From UBA2137 sp050251555 (lineage in GTDB: Bacteria; Pseudomonadota; Alphaproteobacteria; Micavibrionales; Micavibrionaceae): a stretch of DNA of 40,828 nt. The DNA is taken from the NCBI GenBank assembly GCA_050251555.1, contig JBFWMN010000012.1, positions 1-40,828 on the forward strand, in the 5' to 3' direction. The first letter of the stretch is position 1, and each line of letters begins with the position of its first letter. Shown here piece by piece: positions 35,700 to 40,828 of the stretch. The translations under genes were made by a program, and so were the position numbers. The notes below the pieces were generated by a model that did no database searches, was not told where the DNA came from, and saw only the letters and a list, made by a program, of their open reading frames with translations.

Positions 35700-37400
35700 A
35701 TGAAGCTCTATAAACACAGAGATTTTGATAGTTTCGGGGGGAATTTTCAGGCTTATCGCCTTCCCACCATCATTATTGCCGTCGGGCTGATCCTGTCAGT
35801 CTTCGGCTTTCAGCTTGCATTGCAATATGATTTCACGCAGGACGAGCAAACCTTCCAGACGTACTCCGACCAGATTTATCGCACCGTCGACACGGAAATA
35901 CGTCGTCATGAACAGCAGATTACGGCAATCGGGCGTTTGCTCGGGCAAATTCGCAATTTCTCGGAGAGCGAATTTTCCGACGTGTCAAACGCGTTCACCG
36001 CCAGTACCTATTTCTCGCATATCTCGCTTTTTAAGTTGAATGACGACGATTCAGTAACCGATTTATACCCCGATGCCGCCTATATCAGAAAGCTTTCCGG
36101 CCTGTCTTCGGTTCCTGCCATTATAGAGGCAATGCGTAAGTCCGAGGATTTCAATACCACTTACCTCTCCTCCACCTTTGATTACGATATTGAGGGAGAA
36201 CGGGCCAAGCTGGCGGCGTTTGTCACCCCTGTGACCAACAAATACCGCCAATCGATCTTTCTGGTCGGTGTGATCAACCTCACCGAGCTTTTTCAAAATA
36301 CGCTGATTGTCGACGAAAAAATGGTCAATGCGCGCATCACCCGCAATGACGGTACGCAAAGTGAAGGCAGTGTCGTTTATGAACAATATGAACCGAACAT
36401 GGAGTCCTTTTTTCGTGCCGTAAATGCAGGAGACCTTGCCACCCGCCGCTTTAAGCGCCACCGCTTTTTCGAAGATTATGCCTGGGAGGTCATCATTTAC
36501 GCCTCTCCGCAAGGCGCGCTCTCCACCATCGGGATTTTGCCCTGGATTGCCCTTGTCTCGCTTCTGTCCGTAACGGCCCTTATCGGCTACCTCGCCTTCC
36601 GTATCACGTTCGAGAATGTGCGCGTGCACATGTTGGTTGAAAAACAGACAGAGTCGCTTCGTGCCTATACGGAGAAGCTTGAGCAACGTAACCGCGACCT
36701 TGATGATTTTGCCTATATCGCATCGCATGATCTCAAAGAACCATTACGCGGCATCTACAATTATTCGGAATTCCTATATGAGGATCACGCCGAAAAACTT
36801 CCGCCAGAAGGCCGCGACATGTTAAACACCTTGCGCGTTCTCTCACGCCGTATGGAAACGCTGATTGATAATCTTTTGAAATATTCACGCCTCTCAAGGG
36901 AAGATCTGAACTACAAATCGACCGATATCCAGCAGGTTATCCAAGAGTCCCTTGAAACACTTGCCATCATGATCAAAGAGAAAAAGATTAAGGTGAAGGT
37001 TGAAGAAAATATCCCGCATATCACCTGCGATCCGAATATGACGGGCGAAGTGTTCCGTAATCTGATCACAAATGCCATCAAATATAATGACAAGGAATCG
37101 CCGGAAATCACCATCGGCTGCAAAAAGGCAGAGGGCGAAATCCCTGTTTTCTTTGTTAAAGACAACGGTATCGGCATTCCCGAACGCCATTTCAGCACTA
37201 TATTTAAAATCTTCAAGCGCTTGCATGGACGCGATGAATTCGGCGGGGGGACGGGCTCGGGTCTGACCATCGTCAAGCGGGTGATCGACCGCCACAAAGG
37301 GCGGATCTGGATTGAATCCGTTATGGGAGAGGGGACAACCTTCTTTTTCACCCTCAACCCTACGGAAAATGAGCCTTCAGGAGAGGACGCACATGTCTGA
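35700..37400 (+). CDS. Membrane sensor histidine kinase, phytochrome-type transmitter
   Basis: 566-residue sensor kinase. Helix 1 (about 21-41) and helix 2 (about 278-302) flank a periplasmic domain of some 235 residues that resembles CHASE-type sensors. A coiled coil (about 305-335) leads to HisKA with phospho-acceptor His343 (FAYIASHDLKEPL), then HATPase_c (N-box NLITNAIKYN, DNGIGIP, GGTGSGLTIVKR). This SHDLKEPL/IFKIFKRLH type pairs with Rcp1-like single-domain regulators, and one follows at once, overlapping by 8 bases. It has no receiver of its own. Seven bases separate it from the ethylene-receptor-like gene, whose missing transmitter it may supply. Confidence 0.9.
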   Translation: MKLYKHRDFDSFGGNFQAYRLPTIIIAVGLILSVFGFQLALQYDFTQDEQTFQTYSDQIYRTVDTEIRRHEQQITAIGRLLGQIRNFSESEFSDVSNAFTASTYFSHISLFKLNDDDSVTDLYPDAAYIRKLSGLSSVPAIIEAMRKSEDFNTTYLSSTFDYDIEGERAKLAAFVTPVTNKYRQSIFLVGVINLTELFQNTLIVDEKMVNARITRNDGTQSEGSVVYEQYEPNMESFFRAVNAGDLATRRFKRHRFFEDYAWEVIIYASPQGALSTIGILPWIALVSLLSVTALIGYLAFRITFENVRVHMLVEKQTESLRAYTEKLEQRNRDLDDFAYIASHDLKEPLRGIYNYSEFLYEDHAEKLPPEGRDMLNTLRVLSRRMETLIDNLLKYSRLSREDLNYKSTDIQQVIQESLETLAIMIKEKKIKVKVEENIPHITCDPNMTGEVFRNLITNAIKYNDKESPEITIGCKKAEGEIPVFFVKDNGIGIPERHFSTIFKIFKRLHGRDEFGGGTGSGLTIVKRVIDRHKGRIWIESVMGEGTTFFFTLNPTENEPSGEDAHV

Positions 37401-37848
37401 GTTACGCACTATTCTGGCGATTGAGGATTCCCCCGAAGATTTCGAAGTACTGGCCCGCGCCCTGCGTAAAGCCGAGATGCAGGCCCGTATTATTCATAAA
37501 ACCGATGGTGAAAGCGGCCTCGCAGCTCTCGCACAAGGCGTGCAGGCAACAGAGTCAGATGAGCGGATTTTGCCTGACATGATCCTTCTGGACCTTAATC
37601 TTCCTGCAACCGACGGGTTTGGCGTCTTAGAACGTCTGAAGATCGATGCGCGCTTTTCATCCATACCTGTGATTGTCTTGTCAACGTCTTCCAATCCGAC
37701 CGATATCCGTAAAGCGTATAAATTAGGGGCCAATTCTTACATCTCCAAACCGCAGGATTTAAAAGGCTATATCGAAATGGCAGGCATTTTGAAGGAATAC
37801 TGGGTTTCTTGCGTGCAACTCCCTCCGCAGGAGCATATGTATGTCTGA
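37393..37848 (+). CDS. Single-domain response regulator (Rcp1-like)
   Basis: 151-residue stand-alone receiver. The acidic pair is in LAIEDSPEDF, the phospho-acceptor Asp in ILLDLNLPATDG, the switch Ser/Thr in VLSTSS and the Lys in ISKPQDL. The short loop after the acceptor is typical of Rcp1-type partners of phytochrome-like kinases. No output domain. ATG 37393 is preceded by GGAGAGGA and overlaps the kinase stop; an upstream in-frame ATG (37312) would add kinase-overlapping residues. It overlaps the next gene by 8 bases. Confidence 0.92.
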   Translation: MSELRTILAIEDSPEDFEVLARALRKAEMQARIIHKTDGESGLAALAQGVQATESDERILPDMILLDLNLPATDGFGVLERLKIDARFSSIPVIVLSTSSNPTDIRKAYKLGANSYISKPQDLKGYIEMAGILKEYWVSCVQLPPQEHMYV

Positions 37849-39001
37849 AATTTTCGGCGCGCCCGAATATATTGCCGAACAAGACGGCAAGCGACGTATC
37901 AGCCTGTTTATCCTTGAGGATAATCCGGAAGATATCGCACTGTATAAGCGGCGCCTCGACCGGCAGAATGAATATGTTTTCGACATTTCCACGGCGGCCT
38001 CCATTGCCGAGGCTAAAAAAATATGCGCCGACACTGACTATGATTGCTATGTGGTGGACTTCCGCTTGCCTGACGGCGAAGGTCTTGATTTCATCTATTA
38101 CCTGACGCAAGACCGCGGTATGGCAACACCCGGCGCGATTTTGATGATTACGGGGCAAGGCAACGAAGAAATCGCCGTTGAGGCTATGAAATCGGGTGTC
38201 CATGATTATCTGACCAAACGTTCGATCTCTGAAGGGTTTTTCGTGAGGCCGCTGTTAAACGCCATCCAGCGTGCCGAACTCTCCTCGCAAATTTTGTATT
38301 ACCAGCGCGAATTGGAGCGCTCCAATCAGGAATTGTCGGACTTTACCCATACGGCAAGCCATGATCTGAAAGCCCCGCTTCGCCGCATTATCTCCTATTG
38401 TGAAATGCTCGAGGAAGATGCCGTCGAGCGTCTGAATGACGAAGAAAAAGCCATGCTGAAACGCATGAGTTTGAATGCCTCGCGCATGCAAACGCTGATT
38501 TCCGATCTGCTGATGTTCTCACAGATCCAGTCACAAAAAGAAGAAGCCGTTGAAACGGATGTGAAAAAATTGGTAAGCGAGATTGTTGAGGAACTTGCCG
38601 ACCCGCTCAGCCAGCATGAGGCCCAAGTTGAGCTTGGCGTACTTCCTACACAGACGATTTACCCCGTACGTGTGCGCCAGCTTTTTGCCAATCTTCTCTC
38701 CAATGCCCTGAAATATAAGAGCGCGCAGCCCCCGCGCATCTCCATTCGTTATGAACAGGGCGACAAAGAAGGGTTTTTCGTTGTCGAGGATAACGGTATA
38801 GGTATCCCGAAAGAATTTTTGAACGATATTTTCAAGGATTTCAAACGTCTGCATAATCAAGACGAGATTGAGGGAACAGGTCTGGGCCTGTCAATCTGTC
38901 GCAAAATCGTCGAAAAGCATCAGGGGCGGATCTGGGTAGAGTCGGAAGTCGGAAAAGGCTCGAAATTCTGCTTTACGTTATATAAGCCACGCGAAGGATA
39001 G
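37841..39001 (+). CDS. Receiver-histidine kinase (REC-HisKA-HATPase)
   Basis: 386-residue soluble kinase with the receiver at the N-terminus. REC residues about 19-140: FILEDNPEDI, phospho-acceptor in VVDFRLPDG, MITGQG and LTKRS. A short coiled coil precedes HisKA with His174 (FTHTASHDLKAPLRR). HATPase_c follows with NLLSNALKYK, DNGIGIPKE and GTGLGLSICRK. No membrane segment, so its input is likely phosphotransfer to the receiver from another kinase. It overlaps the preceding regulator gene by 8 bases and ends 26 bases from the convergent regulator at 39028. Confidence 0.92.
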   Translation: MSEIFGAPEYIAEQDGKRRISLFILEDNPEDIALYKRRLDRQNEYVFDISTAASIAEAKKICADTDYDCYVVDFRLPDGEGLDFIYYLTQDRGMATPGAILMITGQGNEEIAVEAMKSGVHDYLTKRSISEGFFVRPLLNAIQRAELSSQILYYQRELERSNQELSDFTHTASHDLKAPLRRIISYCEMLEEDAVERLNDEEKAMLKRMSLNASRMQTLISDLLMFSQIQSQKEEAVETDVKKLVSEIVEELADPLSQHEAQVELGVLPTQTIYPVRVRQLFANLLSNALKYKSAQPPRISIRYEQGDKEGFFVVEDNGIGIPKEFLNDIFKDFKRLHNQDEIEGTGLGLSICRKIVEKHQGRIWVESEVGKGSKFCFTLYKPREG

Positions 39002-39027
39002 GCTCAACAAGCCCCTTGTACGTCTTC

Positions 39028-39522
39028 TTAAAACGCATCTTTCCAGTTTGACCCTTTATCAAAAACCGCATAGAGATCACGCAGATTATCTGCGCGCAAC
39101 GGCTTTTGGATAAAGGCGTTAGCATGGTTACGGTACGCATCGTAAATTTTATTTAAATCCTGATCGCCTGTTAAAATCACGATAGGGATGCTCTCCGTCA
39201 GCGGGCTGGTTTTAAGCTGTTCCAATACAACCATACCATCCATACCCGGAAGGTGAATATCCAGCAAAATTACAACTTGCCCTGATGAGGTCGGGACATT
39301 TCCGTCCGCCAGATGGTGACGCGAAAGATAATGAAACAAGTGGGAAGCGTCCCGAAACAGACGTACATCGCCGATGCGCTCCGCTTGCTCGAGGATGCGT
39401 GACGCCATCATTGCATCGTCCTGATCATCCTCAACCAGCAGAACTTGCCATGCGCGATCCGCTTCCATGCCACCTTGCGGCATCTTTTTATCTGTCGACA
39501 CTGTATTCGCGCCCGTCATCAT
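39028..39522 (-). CDS. Single-domain response regulator
   Basis: 164-residue stand-alone receiver with an N-terminal extension of about 25 residues. LLVEDDQDDA, phospho-acceptor in ILLDIHLPGMDG, the Thr in VILTGDQ and the Lys in IQKPLRA are intact. No output domain. It is the last of three same-strand receivers, converging on the receiver-kinase gene. Two ATG codons stand in a row at 39522 and 39519; GAAAGG lies about 10 bases before them. Confidence 0.9.
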   Translation of the reverse strand: MMTGANTVSTDKKMPQGGMEADRAWQVLLVEDDQDDAMMASRILEQAERIGDVRLFRDASHLFHYLSRHHLADGNVPTSSGQVVILLDIHLPGMDGMVVLEQLKTSPLTESIPIVILTGDQDLNKIYDAYRNHANAFIQKPLRADNLRDLYAVFDKGSNWKDAF

Positions 39523-39579
39523 CCCCGTAGCCTTTCCATACCCGCCTTTTTTTCCGGCAGGTTTTCTTCTTTCGGATGC

Positions 39580-40071
39580 TTATTGCATCCACATTTGGTT
39601 CGGCGGCCATTTCCAGGCCGATTGATAATAGTCATTCAGCATTTTGGCCTTTAAGGGCTTGGCGAAAACACCGTCCGCGCCCAGCTCATAGGCTTTCTTG
39701 CGTTTTGAATCCGATGTCGTCCCTGAAATGACCACCATCGGAATATCCTGTAGGAACGTATTGCTTTTCAGCTCCTCCAAAATCTCAAGCCCGTCTTTTT
39801 TCGGCATCTCAAGATCGACGAGTATAAGCATAGGATTCATCATCATCACGGATTTATTCATGAAACCATTCTCTTGCATGTAGGCAATCAGCTCCTCTCC
39901 ATCAGAAAAACATTTGATGTCGCGAACATGTTCCGAGGCACCCAGCTCTTTTTTTGCGAGCAGGCGGTCGTCAAAATTATCTTCAATCAGAAAAATGGTG
40001 CAAGGTTCGTCGGGTAGCGGGGCTTTCCCGCCCATGGCCTCGTGTTTTGCGCTGTGTGTATAGGATGTCAT
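39580..40071 (-). CDS. Single-domain response regulator
   Basis: 163-residue stand-alone receiver with an N-terminal extension of about 24 residues. FLIEDNFDDR, phospho-acceptor in ILVDLEMPKKDG, the Ser in VVISGTT and the Lys in FAKPLKA are all present. ATG 40071 is fixed by an ideal AAGGAGGT six bases upstream; the longer frame to 40110 would place this site inside the gene. Middle of three receivers, 57 bases from the next. Confidence 0.92.
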   Translation of the reverse strand: MTSYTHSAKHEAMGGKAPLPDEPCTIFLIEDNFDDRLLAKKELGASEHVRDIKCFSDGEELIAYMQENGFMNKSVMMMNPMLILVDLEMPKKDGLEILEELKSNTFLQDIPMVVISGTTSDSKRKKAYELGADGVFAKPLKAKMLNDYYQSAWKWPPNQMWMQ

Positions 40072-40129
40072 ACAAAAACCTCCTTCATGTCGTGTTTTCG
40101 TTCCGGTCAAACAGTAGAAACTCTTACTA

Positions 40130-40576
40130 TCAAAGAGATGCCAGAGCGTAATTATGCGCCTTCATCAAAACCTGAATCACATCATATGTTGTGAAGGGTT
40201 TCGGCAGAAAACTATTGGCGCCCAGATCCTGGGCCTTTTGTATCGTAGCATCCGAATGCCCGCCTGTGATCAGAGTCACGGGAACCTCGGCCCATACGGG
40301 GTGTGCCCTAAGACGCTTCAAGGTTTCCAGACCATCCAGTCCGGGCATGTACAGATCGAGGAAAATCATGGCGGGTGTCTTGCGTGCGAAAGTTTCTTCG
40401 TCCAACTGCCCTTCATCCAATGAAGCCAGATGGTCCAGCAAGCCCTGCCCGTCCCTGAACATAAGGGTTTCCCGCTTCCCGTGTGTCAGAGAGCGGATCT
40501 TATTATGCAGAAACAGCAGATCATCGGTATCATCATCTACAATGATAAAAGGGTAATCACCTTTTCTATTTGACAT
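40130..40576 (-). CDS. Single-domain response regulator
   Basis: 148-residue stand-alone receiver: FIIVDDDTDDL, phospho-acceptor in IFLDLYMPGLDG, the Thr in LITGGHS and the Lys in LPKPFTT are present. No output domain. ATG 40576 starts right before the receiver, but its ribosome site is poor; GTG 40624, with AAAGG upstream, is an alternative adding 16 residues. First of the three receivers on this strand; 58 bases separate it from the next. Confidence 0.9.
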   Translation of the reverse strand: MSNRKGDYPFIIVDDDTDDLLFLHNKIRSLTHGKRETLMFRDGQGLLDHLASLDEGQLDEETFARKTPAMIFLDLYMPGLDGLETLKRLRAHPVWAEVPVTLITGGHSDATIQKAQDLGANSFLPKPFTTYDVIQVLMKAHNYALASL

Positions 40577-40828
40577 GGATACGTTGCTCCGCTTTTCCCC
40601 GAGGCTGTACGATAAGTTTATCACGTTCGGCCTTTCCGAAGAATAAAGTTCTTATTCAGTTTAATTTAAATGCAATATAGCTTGAAAAGCTTGCATCTCG
40701 GCTACCCTACATACGCATAGGCATGAGTTTCAGTTCATATGATTTTTGAAAAAAGTTTTCTTGCCTGTGACATTTCAGGCTGAGTCGTAAAAGCCCTATT
40801 AGAGGCCTATTTATTGGAAATGGCGCAC
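40577..40828. other. AT-rich upstream region at window end
   Basis: About 250 bases upstream of the three response-regulator genes. It should hold their promoter, but no hexamer pair with good spacing stands out. No gene is seen before the window ends. Confidence 0.5.

Overview
The window looks like chromosomal DNA of a free-living alphaproteobacterium of moderate GC. The evidence is an rRNA operon ordered 16S-tRNA-Ile-tRNA-Ala-23S-5S with alphaproteobacterial signatures, and marker genes typical of the class: gapR (DUF2312), hdaA, DUF1489, coq9, a four-helper aa3 oxidase subunit IV and DUF2066. A deep-branching order such as Micavibrionales is possible but is not shown by anything I could compute.

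Layout. (1) 83-2221 (+): GH13 alpha-glucosidase and a SixA-type phosphatase. (2) 2193-5351 (-): DUF2066 protein, AI-2E family permease and HdaA, divergent from (3) 5448-7270 (+): purM and purN, where the purN frame runs in frame into a 50-residue aa3 cytochrome oxidase subunit IV that has its own promoter and ribosome site. (4) 7356-11063 (+): a 1235-residue hybrid histidine kinase. (5) 11116-13467 (-): ndk, ppa, a hypothetical gene and a degenerate aminoglycoside-kinase-like protein. (6) 13501-19191 (-): a complete rRNA operon with tandem promoters, boxA sites and a terminator. (7) 19258-22728 (-): an Mla-type lipid ABC transporter (permease with STAS domain, ATPase, MCE protein, lipoprotein), then DUF1489, a 600-base gene-poor gap, a glycosyltransferase and a secreted Gln-rich protein. 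(8) 25982-31296: a hypothetical gene, an omega-amino-acid:pyruvate aminotransferase (-), then rhomboid protease, EVE protein and acetyl-CoA synthetase (+). (9) 31293-33760 (-): hypothetical, gapR, an orphan IcmL/DotI-like secreted protein and coq9, divergent from ubiB (33864-35210, +). (10) 35243-40576: a signalling island.

The signalling island is the most interesting part. It opens with a free-standing three-helix membrane protein carrying every ethylene/copper-binding residue known from the plant receptor ETR1 but no kinase. A membrane histidine kinase, a single-domain response regulator and a receiver-histidine kinase follow, joined by identical 8-base gene overlaps. Three more single-domain response regulators converge on them from the other strand. 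No protein in the island has a DNA-binding or enzymatic output domain, so it reads as a phosphorelay whose output lies elsewhere, possibly fed by an ethylene-type sensor.

Housekeeping links: purM/purN (purines), ndk/ppa (nucleotide and pyrophosphate balance), coq9/ubiB (ubiquinone) and subunit IV (respiration), acs (acetate use), Mla (outer-membrane lipid traffic), and hdaA and gapR (replication control and chromosome organisation).
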